Assembly: GCF_014205295.1 (NCBI RefSeq)
Contig: NZ_JACHNF010000001.1
Location: 1,178,001 to 1,242,000 of the forward strand
Direction: 5' to 3'
DNA: 64,000 nt
Source of the DNA: Kribbella solani
GTDB lineage: Bacteria > Actinomycetota > Actinomycetes > Propionibacteriales > Kribbellaceae
The notes beneath the pieces were generated by a model that had not been told where the DNA came from, did not search any database, and was given only the letters and a program-made list of their open reading frames with translations. A program made the translations under genes and the position numbers. Below, one piece after another: positions 52,077-61,557 of this stretch. How positions within the stretch are numbered: position 1 is the first letter of the stretch; each line of letters starts with the position of its first letter.

Positions 52077-52922
52077 TCAGCGGCTGAAACCGGCGGTCAG
52101 GCCGCTGAGCAGCTGGCGGCGGCTGACGGCGTACAGGATGACGATCGGCAGGGTGGTGAGGACGACCGAGGCGAGCACCGCCGGTACGTTGACGCTGTAC
52201 TGACCCTGGAAGGTCCACAGCGCGAGCGGGAGGGTGCGTTTGCCTGGGCTCTGGGTGAGGATCAGCGGGAGCAGGAAGCCGTTCCAGACCGCGAGGCCGT
52301 TGTAGATGCTGACCGTGACCAGGGCCGGTCGCGTCAGCGGGAACGCCAGGCCGCGGAGCATGCCCCACTCGGTCGCGCCGTCGACGCGCATCGACTCGAA
52401 CAGTTCCTTCGGTACGTCGCGGATGAAGTTGGACAGCACCAGTACGGACAGCGGGATCGAGAACGCGATCGACGGCAGGATCAGCGCGAGCAGACTGTCG
52501 TACAGGCGCATCCGGATGATCAGCAGGTACACCGGGATGATCGTGGCCTGGAGCGGAATCGCCAGACCCATCAGGAACAACCCGTTGACCCCGGCCAGGA
52601 ACTTGCTGCCCGCGCCGCGGATGATGGCGTACGCGGCCATGAACGAGATCGCGACCGCCGGAACGATGGTGCCGATGGTGACGATCACGCTGTTCAGGAA
52701 GTAGCGCGGGAAGTCGGACTGGATCACCAGCTGGTAGTTCGTCATCGTCGGTGCCGACGGCAGCGCGAACGGGTTCTGGGTGAAGTAGGCGCTCTGGTCC
52801 TTGAAGCTGGTGACGACGATCCAGTACAGCGGGATCAGTACGATCAACAGCCACACCCAGCCGCCCAGTCCACCGAACCAGTTGAGCCGCAGCAGCTTGC
52901 GGACCCGGACGGCACGATCCAT
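52077..52922 (-). CDS. Carbohydrate ABC transporter permease (MalG type)
   Basis: A 281-residue permease with six helices and the EAA loop ESMRVDGATEWGMLRGLAFPLTRPA. It starts at ATG 52922, one base after the MalF-type stop, with GAAGG 8 bp upstream. Component of the CUT1-type sugar transporter with the two genes above. No ATPase is encoded in the operon, so a shared MsiK-type ATPase is expected. Confidence 0.94.
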   Translation of the reverse strand: MDRAVRVRKLLRLNWFGGLGGWVWLLIVLIPLYWIVVTSFKDQSAYFTQNPFALPSAPTMTNYQLVIQSDFPRYFLNSVIVTIGTIVPAVAISFMAAYAIIRGAGSKFLAGVNGLFLMGLAIPLQATIIPVYLLIIRMRLYDSLLALILPSIAFSIPLSVLVLSNFIRDVPKELFESMRVDGATEWGMLRGLAFPLTRPALVTVSIYNGLAVWNGFLLPLILTQSPGKRTLPLALWTFQGQYSVNVPAVLASVVLTTLPIVILYAVSRRQLLSGLTAGFSR

Positions 52923-52923
52923 C

Positions 52924-53865
52924 TCAGGCACCTTCCTGCTGGCTTGCCGTCGTACTTCCGCCGAGCCGCCGCAGCAGCAGGGCCAGCGCCAGACCGAGCA
53001 GCACGATCAGCGCGGCGATCACGCTGGCCGGACCCATCTGGTTCGACATGAAGCCACGTTTGTACATGTCCAGGGCGAGTACGCGGGTGGCGTCACCAGG
53101 ACCGCCCGCGGTGAGGACGAAGATCAGGTCGAAGAATGTCAGCGACCCGACCACCATCAGCGTCGACGACGTGATGATCGTGTACTTGAGTTGCGGCACG
53201 GTGATGCTGAAGAACTGCCGGACCCGGCCGGCGCCGTCGATCGAGGCGGCCTCGTACATCGTGGCCGGGATCTGCCGGACGCCACCTTGGTAGATCAGCG
53301 AGTGGAACGGGACGAACTGCCAGGACACGATGAAGATCACCACGCCGATCGCGAGGTTGCTCTGACCGAGCCAGTCCTGGGTGAGGAACCCGAGGTGCAG
53401 TCCGGCGCCGAGCCCGAAGTTCGGGTCGAGCAGCGCCTTGTACGTGATCGCGATCGCGGCCGAGCTGAGCAGCAACGGGATGAAGTACAGCACCGCGAGG
53501 AACGCCCGGTACCGCTGCCGCCCGGCCAGGAACGTACCGAGTAGCAGACTCACCGGGGTCTGGACGGCCCAGGACAGGATCATGACCTCGAAGGTGACCA
53601 GGATGCTGTGCGGCAACTGTGGATCGGTGAGCACGGACTTCCAGTTCGAGAACCCGGCCGCGTGAATCGCGCCGAGGCCGTCCCACTGCGTGAAGCTCAG
53701 CACGAGTACACCGACGAGCGGCACGACCCCGAACACGACGAACAGCAACAGCGCCGGCAACACCATCCACGCGACCGGCCCGCTCCGCCCCGCAGCGGAC
53801 GACCCCGCGCGCGCCGACGCCGTACGGCCCGCCGGGGGCGCGACAGGCGGAGCGGTTGCCGTCAT
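52924..53865 (-). CDS. Carbohydrate ABC transporter permease (MalF type)
   Basis: A 313-residue permease with a Pro/Ala-rich N-terminal tail, six helices and the EAA loop YEAASIDGAGRVRQFFSITVPQL. The ATG at 53865 overlaps the binding-protein stop by 4 bp (ATGA). The longer frame upstream is a shadow. Confidence 0.94.
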   Translation of the reverse strand: MTATAPPVAPPAGRTASARAGSSAAGRSGPVAWMVLPALLLFVVFGVVPLVGVLVLSFTQWDGLGAIHAAGFSNWKSVLTDPQLPHSILVTFEVMILSWAVQTPVSLLLGTFLAGRQRYRAFLAVLYFIPLLLSSAAIAITYKALLDPNFGLGAGLHLGFLTQDWLGQSNLAIGVVIFIVSWQFVPFHSLIYQGGVRQIPATMYEAASIDGAGRVRQFFSITVPQLKYTIITSSTLMVVGSLTFFDLIFVLTAGGPGDATRVLALDMYKRGFMSNQMGPASVIAALIVLLGLALALLLRRLGGSTTASQQEGA

Positions 53866-55217
53866 TGGCCGATCACTGCGTTCATGTTGCTCGCGAACTG
53901 CTGGGGTGAGATGGAGAGCTGGAAGAGCTTGGCGATGTTGTCCAGCAGAGTTTCGGCCTGGGTCGGGCTGAGGGCCTGGTCCCAGGACTGGGCGAAGTTC
54001 TTCGCGTTCGCCGACGTGTCGTAGACGAAGTTCAGCCACTCCGAATCGTTCTTGTCGGTGATCGCGGACAGCTTGTCCTTCGAGCTCTTCGCGACCGCGA
54101 TGTTGCCGGACTTCACCCACGCCTCGACCGACGCGTCGTCAAGGGTGTTGTTGGCAAGGAACTTCTTCGCGGTCTCCTTGTCGGCCGCGCTTGCCTTGGA
54201 CGAGATCGACAGGTATTGCCCCGGGTTGCCGACGGTGTCGGTCGGGTCGCCCTTGCCGCCGTCGACCGGCGGGAAGTTCATGTACCCGAGGTGCCCGCCG
54301 GTGACGAAGTCGCCACCGGACGACTTCATGTTGCCGTACGTCCAGGCGCCGTGCAGCATCATCGCCGCCTTGCCGGTGAAGAGCAGTGCCTGGTCCGCGT
54401 TCGAGTCGGCGGTGATCGACGAGAAGCCCTTGATGAAACCGTTCGCCTTGATCAGCTTCTGCATCTCGTCCAGTGCCTTCAGCGCGGACGGGTCCGACCA
54501 GCTGTTCGCCTTGCCGTCGTAGATGTTCTGGAAGACTTCCTTGCCGCCGATCCGGTCGAACAGGAACTCCAGCCACATCATGTTGGTCCAGCGCGACTGC
54601 CCGCCGAGCGAGAACGGCGCGATGCCCTTGGCGTTGAACTTGGGCACCAGGTCCATGATGTCGCCCCAGGACTTGGGCGGTTCGGCGCCGGCCTTCTCGA
54701 AGGCGCGCTTGTCGTAGAAGAGCACGATCGGCGTCACCGTCTCGACCGGCATCGCGTACGCCTTGCCGTTCACCGTCGCGGCGCCGAACGCGGACGGGAA
54801 GATCGAGTCCTTCAGCTTCGCGTTCTGGCTGAAGAAGTCGGTCAGATCCTCTACCTGGTTGGCTTCCACGTAGCTCTTCAGGCCGCCGCCGCCCCAGCCC
54901 CAGATCAGCGTCGGGCCCTGGCCGGCGCCGATGGCGGTCTTGATCTTCTGCTTGAACGCGTCGTTCTGGAACTCGGTGGTCTTCAGCTGCGAGCCCGAGT
55001 TCGCGTCGTTGAACCGTTTGACCTGCGCCTCCCGGATGCCCTGCTGGGGCTGGCCGGTGAGGAACCAGTAGCTGGCACCGCTGCCGGCCGCGGCGCCGGT
55101 GGTCGAACCGGGCGTGCTCTTCGGGCCGGAGCTGCCGCAGGCCGCGAGACCGGCGGCCAGCGCGCCGCCGCCGACCAGGCCCAGGAAAGTACGACGGGAT
55201 GTATTCATGGGGTCCAC
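53862..55217 (-). CDS. Carbohydrate ABC transporter substrate-binding lipoprotein (CUT1 type)
   Basis: A 451-residue binding protein of solute-binding family 1. The twin-arginine-type signal NTSRRTFLGLVGGGALAAG leads to a lipobox LAAC with Cys27; then GSSGPKS linker and the two-lobed fold (NDANSGSQLKTTEF, GQGPTLIWGWGGGG). GTG 55217 is taken as start since GAGGAG precedes it by 6 bp; ATG 55208 is possible. Divergent from the GH3 gene, with LacI-type palindromes between. A xylo- or gluco-oligosaccharide is the likely ligand by context. Confidence 0.93.
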   Translation of the reverse strand: MDPMNTSRRTFLGLVGGGALAAGLAACGSSGPKSTPGSTTGAAAGSGASYWFLTGQPQQGIREAQVKRFNDANSGSQLKTTEFQNDAFKQKIKTAIGAGQGPTLIWGWGGGGLKSYVEANQVEDLTDFFSQNAKLKDSIFPSAFGAATVNGKAYAMPVETVTPIVLFYDKRAFEKAGAEPPKSWGDIMDLVPKFNAKGIAPFSLGGQSRWTNMMWLEFLFDRIGGKEVFQNIYDGKANSWSDPSALKALDEMQKLIKANGFIKGFSSITADSNADQALLFTGKAAMMLHGAWTYGNMKSSGGDFVTGGHLGYMNFPPVDGGKGDPTDTVGNPGQYLSISSKASAADKETAKKFLANNTLDDASVEAWVKSGNIAVAKSSKDKLSAITDKNDSEWLNFVYDTSANAKNFAQSWDQALSPTQAETLLDNIAKLFQLSISPQQFASNMNAVIGQ

Positions 55218-55253
55218 TGTGATCTCCTCGCGGAAGCACCTGCCATGATGACT

Positions 55254-55265
55254 TGTTTCGAAACA
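55254..55265. promoter_or_regulatory. LacI-type operator before the sugar ABC operon
   Basis: TGTTTCGAAACA, a perfect 12-bp palindrome with the TTCGAA core, 37 bp upstream of the binding-protein start. It shares TTTCGAAAC with the site before the GH3 gene. Confidence 0.75.
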
Positions 55266-55379
55266 TAGATTTCGTGAATAGCCCTGTCAAGACTTGAATC
55301 AAGAGCACTTCAGGGTCACAGTGAGGTCACATAAGCCCTGGTGGAGCAGGTGATTCACAGCTTTCTCCGATTGGCCGGA

Positions 55380-55404
55380 AAGTCTCGAAAAGTTTTCGAA
55401 ACTT
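55380..55404. promoter_or_regulatory. LacI-type operator before the GH3 gene
   Basis: A 25-bp palindrome centred on 55392: arms AAGTCTCGAAAA and TTTTCGAAACTT with one mismatched pair. It is 38 bp before the GH3 start. With the 55254 site it allows one repressor to control both directions. Confidence 0.75.
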
Positions 55405-55441
55405 CACCTCGGAGCTGATCGATGATCAAGGGAGATTTCTT

Positions 55442-57823
55442 GTGTCCAGCTCGATCGACCGGCCCTGGCTCGACCCCGCCCGGCCCGCCGCGGAACGGGT
55501 CGCGCTGCTGCTCGCGGCGATGACTCCCGCGGAGAAGATCGCCCAGCTGGGCAGTCGCTGGGCCGGCAACGACATGGCGGACGCCGAGCTGCCCGCGGAC
55601 GAAACCATCAACGTGGCGCCGATGGAGGACGTGTTCGCGACCGGCGGTTCGCTGTCGCTGGAGGACGCCGGCCGGGACGGACTCGGCCACCTCACCCGCG
55701 TCTGGGGCAGTTACCCGCAGACGATCGAGCAGGGTGTCGCGGAGGTTCTTCGCCAGCACGAGGTGGTGCTGAAGGGATCACGGCTCGGCGTACCCGCGTT
55801 GGTGCACGAGGAATGCCTGACCGGCTTCACCACGTACGGCGCGACGGTCTATCCGGCGTCGATCGCGTGGGGTGCGACGTTCGATCCGGAGCTGGTCGAG
55901 CGGATGGCGGCCGCGATCGGGCGGGACCTGGCCGCGGCCGGCGTACACCAAGGACTCTCGCCGGTGCTGGACGTCGTCCGTGACTATCGGTGGGGCCGCG
56001 TCGAAGAGACGATGGGCGAAGACCCGTACCTGGTGGCGATGCTCGGATCGGCGTACGTCCGCGGCCTGCAAGGCGCCGGCGTACTGGCGACCCTGAAACA
56101 CTTCGCCGGGTACTCGGCATCGCGCGCCGGGCGGAACCACGGCCCGGTGTCGATGGGCAAGCGGGAGTTGCTGGACTTCATCCTGCCCACCTTCGAGACC
56201 GCGATCGCGACCGCCGGCGCGGCCTCGGTGATGAGCTCGTACTCCGATGTGGACGGACTGCCCGCGAGCGCGGACCCGTGGTTGTTCACCGACGTGCTGC
56301 GCGACGAATGGGGATTCGAGGGGACTGTCGTCTCCGACTACTGGGCGGTGCCGTTCCTTGCGTCGATGCATCGCGTCGCCGCGGATACCGCGGATGCGGG
56401 CGTACTGGCGCTGACCGCCGGGACGGACGTGGAGCTGCCCGACACGATCGGGTACGCGGGCCTGCTGGACAAGCTGCGGTCCGGTGAACTGTCCGAGGAG
56501 CTGATCGACCGCGCGGTCCGGCGGGTGCTGTTGCAGAAGGTTCAGCTGGGTTTGCTCGATGAGGACTGGTCGCCGGAGGTGCGCGCGGACGGTGTCGACC
56601 TGGACTCGGCGGCGAACCGCGCGATCGCACGCGAGCTCGCCGAGAAGTCCGTCGTGCTGCTCGACGCCGGTTCGGCGCTGCCGCTGGCGGACAACGGGAA
56701 CGCCCGCGAGGTCGGCCTGGCCGCGAAGATTGCCGTGGTCGGGCCGGTCGCGGGTGATCCGCGGACGATGATGGGCTGTTACGCGTTCCCCAACCATGTC
56801 CTGCCGCGCTATCCCGAGCGTGGTCTGGGGATCGAGGTGACCTCGCCGATCGATGCCCTGCGCAACGAACTTCCGGACGTGGAGATCGTTCAGGCCAAGG
56901 GATGTGAGGTGATCGGCGACGACCGGTCCGGGTTCGCGGCGGCGGTCGCGGCGGCGCGGCACGCCGACGTGTGTGTCGCGTACGTGGGTGATCTGTCCGG
57001 ACTGTTCGGTCACGGCACGTCGGGGGAGGGGTGCGACGCCGAGGACCTGCGGCTTCCGGGGGTACAGGGCGAGTTGCTGCAGGCGCTGCTCGACACCGGG
57101 AAGCCGGTGGTGGTCGTGGTCGTGTCGGGCCGCCCGTACGCGCTGGGTGAGTTCGCGGACCGGGTGGCCGGGCTGGTGCAGGCGTTCATTCCGGGCCAGG
57201 AGGGCGCGGCGGCGATCGCGGGCGTACTGAGCGGGCGGATCGTGCCGAGCGGGAAGTTGCCGGTGCAGATTCCGCGGCACGTCGGCGGTCAGCCTGGCAC
57301 GTACCTGCAGCCGGCGCTCGGCAGCGTCGAGAGCGCGGGCATCAGCGGACTCGAGGCCAGGCCGTTGTACCCGTTCGGGTACGGCGCTTCGTACACGACC
57401 TTCACCGTCGGCGAGCTGCGGTTGAGTACGGACGAGATCGCGAGTGACGGTGAGTTCACCGCGACGGTACGGGTCCGGAACACCGGTGATCGCGCGGGCG
57501 ACGAGGTCGTGCAGCTGTACGTACGCGATCTGGTCGCCCGGGTGGCGCGGCCGTTGAAGCTGCTGACCGGGTTCGCGCGCGTCTCGCTCGCGCCGGGGCA
57601 GGCGGCCGACGTGACGTTCCGCGTACACGCCGATCGCACCGCGTACACGGGTCCGGAGCTGCGGCGGATCGTGGAGCCCGGGGAGCTGGACGTGATGGTG
57701 GGCACGTCGTCGCTGGACCTGCCGTGTCGCGCTACGGTGCGGATCATCGGGGATGTGAGGGTGGTGGGACACGACCGGGTGCTGACGACGCCGGTCACGA
57801 TTCAGGACCCGGGCGGAGGGTGA
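55442..57823 (+). CDS. GH3 beta-glycosidase (beta-glucosidase/beta-xylosidase type)
   Basis: A 793-residue three-domain GH3 enzyme. N-terminal (alpha/beta)8 domain with KHFAGYSASRAGRNHGPV (K219, H220), nucleophile D299 in GTVVSDYWAVPF; second alpha/beta sandwich domain with the acid/base loop near FGHGTSGEGCDAED; and a C-terminal fibronectin-III-like domain (VRNTGDRAGDEVVQLYV). No signal peptide, so it works in the cytoplasm on oligosaccharides brought in by the divergent ABC transporter. GTG 55442 is the start. It is followed 4 bp later by the LacI gene. Confidence 0.93.
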   Translation: MSSSIDRPWLDPARPAAERVALLLAAMTPAEKIAQLGSRWAGNDMADAELPADETINVAPMEDVFATGGSLSLEDAGRDGLGHLTRVWGSYPQTIEQGVAEVLRQHEVVLKGSRLGVPALVHEECLTGFTTYGATVYPASIAWGATFDPELVERMAAAIGRDLAAAGVHQGLSPVLDVVRDYRWGRVEETMGEDPYLVAMLGSAYVRGLQGAGVLATLKHFAGYSASRAGRNHGPVSMGKRELLDFILPTFETAIATAGAASVMSSYSDVDGLPASADPWLFTDVLRDEWGFEGTVVSDYWAVPFLASMHRVAADTADAGVLALTAGTDVELPDTIGYAGLLDKLRSGELSEELIDRAVRRVLLQKVQLGLLDEDWSPEVRADGVDLDSAANRAIARELAEKSVVLLDAGSALPLADNGNAREVGLAAKIAVVGPVAGDPRTMMGCYAFPNHVLPRYPERGLGIEVTSPIDALRNELPDVEIVQAKGCEVIGDDRSGFAAAVAAARHADVCVAYVGDLSGLFGHGTSGEGCDAEDLRLPGVQGELLQALLDTGKPVVVVVVSGRPYALGEFADRVAGLVQAFIPGQEGAAAIAGVLSGRIVPSGKLPVQIPRHVGGQPGTYLQPALGSVESAGISGLEARPLYPFGYGASYTTFTVGELRLSTDEIASDGEFTATVRVRNTGDRAGDEVVQLYVRDLVARVARPLKLLTGFARVSLAPGQAADVTFRVHADRTAYTGPELRRIVEPGELDVMVGTSSLDLPCRATVRIIGDVRVVGHDRVLTTPVTIQDPGGG

Positions 57824-57827
57824 TGAG

Positions 57828-58868
57828 ATGTCGCGGTTGAAGGGGCGCGTCACCCTGGCCACGGTGGCCGGGTCCGCGGGGGTTTCGGTCGCCACGGTGT
57901 CCAAGGTGCTGAACGGGCGCAGCGACGTCTCGGCGGCGACCCGCGCGCGGGTGCAGGAGGTGCTGGAACGGCACGGGTACGTCGGCCGCCGCCCAGAGCC
58001 GGCGCACCGCGACACCGTCGAGCTGTTCTACCAAGGCGTGCTGAACGCGTACTCGGTGCAGGTCATCCAAGGCGTGGTCGAGGCTGGGCAGACGGCCGGC
58101 GTTGATGTCGTACTGAACGCGCATCCGCCGCACCCGCAGATGGCCGGCAGCGGTCGCGCGGCGCGCTGGATCCGGGACCTGATCGGCAACGGCCGCCGCG
58201 CCGCGATCGGGCTGACGAGCCAGCTCGCCGCCGCGGACCTGGCCGCGTTGTCCCGGGCACGGCTGCCGCTGGTGGTCATCGACCCGGCGAACATCCCGGA
58301 GCCGGACGTGACGAGCGTCGGCTCGACCAACTTCGCCGGCGGGATGGCCGCCGCGCAGCATCTGCTGTCACTCGGCCACCGCCGGATCGGGTACGTCGGC
58401 GGGCAGCCGACGTCCGGCTGCAACCAGGCCCGGATGAGTGGCTTCCGGAGCGCGATGGAATCGGTCGGCGCGGAGGTGCCGCCGGAGTACGTCTGGCTGA
58501 GCGACTTCCTCTACGCCGACGGGCTGGCCGGTGGGGCATCGATGCTTGACCTGGCCGATCGGCCGACCGCGATCTTCGCGGGCAGCGACGAGGTGGCGCT
58601 CGGCGTACTGGAAGCGGCCCGGGCGCGCGGGCTGCGGGTGCCTGAGGATCTCAGCCTGGTCGGGTTCGACGACACCGAGGTGGCGCGGCTGGCGTCGCCG
58701 CCGCTGACCACGGTGCGCCAGCCGTTGCGCGAGATGGGCGCGGTGGCGTTGCGGACCGCGTTGCAGCTGGCGGCGGGGGAGCAGGTCGCGTCGCATCATG
58801 TCGAGCTGGCCACGACACTGATCGTCCGCGGCTCGGCCGCACCCCACAAGCTGTCGCCGGTGGCCTAG
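57828..58868 (+). CDS. LacI family transcriptional regulator
   Basis: A 346-residue repressor with an N-terminal LacI helix-turn-helix (VTLATVAGSAGVSVATVSKVLNGR) and a periplasmic-binding-protein-like effector domain (RRIGYVGGQPTSG, IFAGSDEVALGVLEAARARG, LSLVGFDDTEVA). It is probably the local regulator of the GH3/ABC sugar module, acting at the TTTCGAAA palindromes (55254-55404). GH3 stop and its start are 4 bp apart. Confidence 0.95.
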   Translation: MSRLKGRVTLATVAGSAGVSVATVSKVLNGRSDVSAATRARVQEVLERHGYVGRRPEPAHRDTVELFYQGVLNAYSVQVIQGVVEAGQTAGVDVVLNAHPPHPQMAGSGRAARWIRDLIGNGRRAAIGLTSQLAAADLAALSRARLPLVVIDPANIPEPDVTSVGSTNFAGGMAAAQHLLSLGHRRIGYVGGQPTSGCNQARMSGFRSAMESVGAEVPPEYVWLSDFLYADGLAGGASMLDLADRPTAIFAGSDEVALGVLEAARARGLRVPEDLSLVGFDDTEVARLASPPLTTVRQPLREMGAVALRTALQLAAGEQVASHHVELATTLIVRGSAAPHKLSPVA

Positions 58869-59521
58869 TCCTTCCGGTCCGACAGGCCTCTGGTCGCGAA
58901 GGTGGCGGCGACCAGGAGCGCGAGCGACAACGCGGCGAGCAACGCGAGGGGTACGGCGTTGGCGGCTGCTGTCCTCTCGTTGGACAGTACGGTCATGATC
59001 GGCCGGATCGGCGAGATCCAGCGGACCAGCAGTACGAGGAGAATCGCGGCGGCCGCGGTGAGCATCGAGATGCCGACGCGCGGGATGACCAGCCGTGAAC
59101 AGAGCAGCCCGATCGCGATCCCGATCATCGCCGCGCCGAGTTGCGCGACTGCGCCGACGGCGAGGTCGGCCGTACTCAGGTCGTGCTTGCCGGTGACGAT
59201 CGGGTAGGCAAGACCGATCACGAGCAGCGGAAGGCACCAGGTCACTACCACGGCGACGGTGATTGCGAGGACGCGTAAGGAGCTGCCGATCATCACCAGC
59301 GTGATCGTCCGCTGGGTCGGGTCCTCATGATTGACGATGGCAACGGTCAGCCAGGTCGTGCAGACCAGCATGGCGAGTACACAGAAGGCGTACGACGACT
59401 GGAGCGGCCCGTTGTCGGAGGTCGTACCGACTGCCATCGCGGCCAGGAAGATCAGGGTCGGTGGCAAGTACCGCTGGGAGAGCAGCGCGCTGGTGAACAG
59501 GTACCGGTAGAAGGCGCTCAT
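58865..59521 (-). CDS. ABC-2 type permease-like membrane protein
   Basis: A 218-residue membrane protein with six hydrophobic segments and short loops. It has no strong family motif, but it overlaps its ATPase gene by 4 bp, so it is likely the permease of an exporter. ATG 59521 (MSAFYRYLF) fits the predicted first helix. Its stop overlaps the LacI gene end by 4 bp convergently. Substrate unknown. Confidence 0.8.
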   Translation of the reverse strand: MSAFYRYLFTSALLSQRYLPPTLIFLAAMAVGTTSDNGPLQSSYAFCVLAMLVCTTWLTVAIVNHEDPTQRTITLVMIGSSLRVLAITVAVVVTWCLPLLVIGLAYPIVTGKHDLSTADLAVGAVAQLGAAMIGIAIGLLCSRLVIPRVGISMLTAAAAILLVLLVRWISPIRPIMTVLSNERTAAANAVPLALLAALSLALLVAATFATRGLSDRKD

Positions 59522-60333
59522 TCGGGCTTCACCTGCCGTACGGTGACGACGGACCAACCGTGGTTGAGGGCGGTCAGCAGGGCGGCGTCGTGACGCCCGG
59601 TCGGGATCATCACGGTCACGCCGGCGTCGGCCGGCCGTACCTCCAGGACGTCGGGATGACGCGCCCAGTCGATCGCGGCGCCGGGTCTGAGGACGAGCTC
59701 GGTGAGCGCGGGCGTGCTGCTGACCGGCACCAACCGGCCGCGTTTGAGCTCGCAGACTCGGGTGGCGGTGGAGCGGACGGCCTCGGTCGCGTGCTCGGTG
59801 AAGGCAACCGCCGCGCCCTGCTCAGCGGTCTCGGTCAGCAGTTCGCGCAGGGTGCCGTGGGCAGTCGCATCCAGGCCGGACCACGGCTCATCCAGGACGA
59901 GCAGCTCGGGCGGCGCGAGCAGGGCCTGCGCGACGGCGACCTTCTGGGCGTTGCCTTTCGACAGCTTGCGCATCGGCGTGTCCGCGCCGCCCGCGAGCGC
60001 GAGGCGGTCGAGCAGCTCGTGCGCGCGGGTCCGCGCCGTCGTCGTACTGAGCCCGCGGATCCGGCCGAGGTGCTGCAGGTACGAGGAAGCTGACAGCCGA
60101 TCGTGCGAGGCGAAGACATCGGGTACGTAGCTGACCACGCGGGCGTTTCGCTCGACCGTACCCGCCGTCGGCCGCGACAAGCCGACCATCAGGCGGAGCA
60201 CCGTGGACTTCCCGGAGCCGTTCGACCCGACCAGGGCGAGCAGCTCACCCGCGTTCACCTGCAGGTCGACGTCAGTCAGGATCTCCCGTCGCCCGAACCG
60301 TTTGGAGACCTTCCGCAGGCCGACCATCGTCAT
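59518..60333 (-). CDS. ABC transporter ATP-binding protein
   Basis: A 271-residue ATPase: Walker A GSNGSGKSTV, modified signature LSKGNAQKV, Walker B LLVLDEPWSGLD, switch His replaced region AFTEHATEAV. The C-terminal 80 residues are of unknown type. Its start overlaps the end of the MFS gene by 62 bp, in another frame on the same strand. Confidence 0.92.
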   Translation of the reverse strand: MTMVGLRKVSKRFGRREILTDVDLQVNAGELLALVGSNGSGKSTVLRLMVGLSRPTAGTVERNARVVSYVPDVFASHDRLSASSYLQHLGRIRGLSTTTARTRAHELLDRLALAGGADTPMRKLSKGNAQKVAVAQALLAPPELLVLDEPWSGLDATAHGTLRELLTETAEQGAAVAFTEHATEAVRSTATRVCELKRGRLVPVSSTPALTELVLRPGAAIDWARHPDVLEVRPADAGVTVMIPTGRHDAALLTALNHGWSVVTVRQVKPE

Positions 60334-61519
60334 GCGGTGAGCCTATCCAGCCGCTGGGCCGCATCACCCGGTGGAGTGGCCGGGTCAGGATGATCGACGT
60401 CAGCAGCGACGCGGCGGCGAAGACCACGATCGCCGGTGCGGTCGCGGTCAGATCGGCCAGCGCACCGGCCAGGATCGCGACCACGCCGAACGTGGTCGTA
60501 CGCAACGCTCCTTCCAGGCCGAGCACCTGCCCGTGCAGATCGGGCGGCGTGAGATCGACCAGTACCTCCTGCTGCGCGAGCGATGCCGAGTACCCGCTGC
60601 TGCCGATCGCGACCAGTACGCAGAGCACCGCGATCGGCAGGTCGAACGCGAACCCGAGGAACGGGACCGCGAGGAGAAAGCGAAGCGCCTGCCCGGCGAT
60701 CCGGCGGCCTTCGTGGGTCAGGAACCGGCCGACGACGAGATCACCGGTCATCATTCCGGCCGCACCGGCCGCGAGCAGCCAGCCCGCGCGCGAACCGGCG
60801 TACGGGACGAAGAGCGCTTCGCAGCCGACGATCAGTCCGTTCGGAAGTGCCAGCGCCAGCAAGAGCGGCCGCGTACGCCGCTGGGCGAGCAGAAAGCGGT
60901 TGGCCCGCCAGGTTTCGGCCAGGCTGGTACGCGCGACCCGGCGTGGCGCGCGATCGCGCAGGCCGAAGCGGATCACCGGCACGGAGACAGCGGCGAAACC
61001 GGTCGCGATCCAGAGCACGGTCGAGGCGCTGACGGCCTGCAGCAGGATGCCGGCGATGCCGAAGCCGGCAATCTGCATGGCGCCGACCGACAAGTTCATC
61101 GCGGACCGGCCGAGGACGAACTGATCGGTCCCGAGCACCTCGCCGAGCAGTCCCCAGCGGACGCCGGCGCCGATCGACAGGCCGTACGCGAGGGCGAGCG
61201 CCAGCCCGAGACGGACCACGGGAGACAGGTCGAAGGCGGCCTGGACGCCGACCTCGACCGCCGTCAGGGTCGCGAGCAGGATGAGAATCCGGCGTGGCCG
61301 GGCGGTGTCGGCCGCCGACATCAGCGTCGAGATCCCCAGCACCTGGGCCAGCGACGGGCCGAACATGATCGCCGCCGCGAGCAGCGCGGACCCGGTCGCG
61401 GCGTCGACCACGATCGCCAGCGTCAGGCTGATCATGGTCGCGGACGCGTTCCCGAGCGCGCTGCTGACCCACAGGTTGCGGAACTCGCGGTTGGCGAAGA
61501 TCGCCCGGTAGGTGCTCAT
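60272..61519 (-). CDS. MFS transporter
   Basis: A protein of about 415 residues with 12 membrane segments and the MFS fold, similar in pattern to actinobacterial drug exporters (SALLAAAIMFGPSLAQVLG, AAGAAGMMTGDLVVGRFLT). ATG 61519 (MSTYRAIFANREF) is the likely start; a frame upstream exists from 61531. The last 62 bp overlap the ABC ATPase gene. It is divergent from the ArsR-type regulator gene, which could be its controller. Confidence 0.88.
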   Translation of the reverse strand: MSTYRAIFANREFRNLWVSSALGNASATMISLTLAIVVDAATGSALLAAAIMFGPSLAQVLGISTLMSAADTARPRRILILLATLTAVEVGVQAAFDLSPVVRLGLALALAYGLSIGAGVRWGLLGEVLGTDQFVLGRSAMNLSVGAMQIAGFGIAGILLQAVSASTVLWIATGFAAVSVPVIRFGLRDRAPRRVARTSLAETWRANRFLLAQRRTRPLLLALALPNGLIVGCEALFVPYAGSRAGWLLAAGAAGMMTGDLVVGRFLTHEGRRIAGQALRFLLAVPFLGFAFDLPIAVLCVLVAIGSSGYSASLAQQEVLVDLTPPDLHGQVLGLEGALRTTTFGVVAILAGALADLTATAPAIVVFAAASLLTSIILTRPLHRVMRPSGWIGSPHDDGRPAEGLQTVRATGDPD

Positions 61520-61557
61520 GCCGAGGAGCATCGACGGACGGGCCGGTACCGCCTACA

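Noticed and set aside
49794..53051. A 1,085-residue + strand frame opposite the PBP and ABC genes
   Set aside because: It is antisense to two well-supported genes with motifs on the minus strand, and its composition (Arg/Val/Asp/Gly) is a shadow pattern.
55778..58015. A 745-residue minus-strand frame under the GH3 gene
   Set aside because: The GH3 and LacI motifs are on the plus strand; this frame is their antisense shadow.
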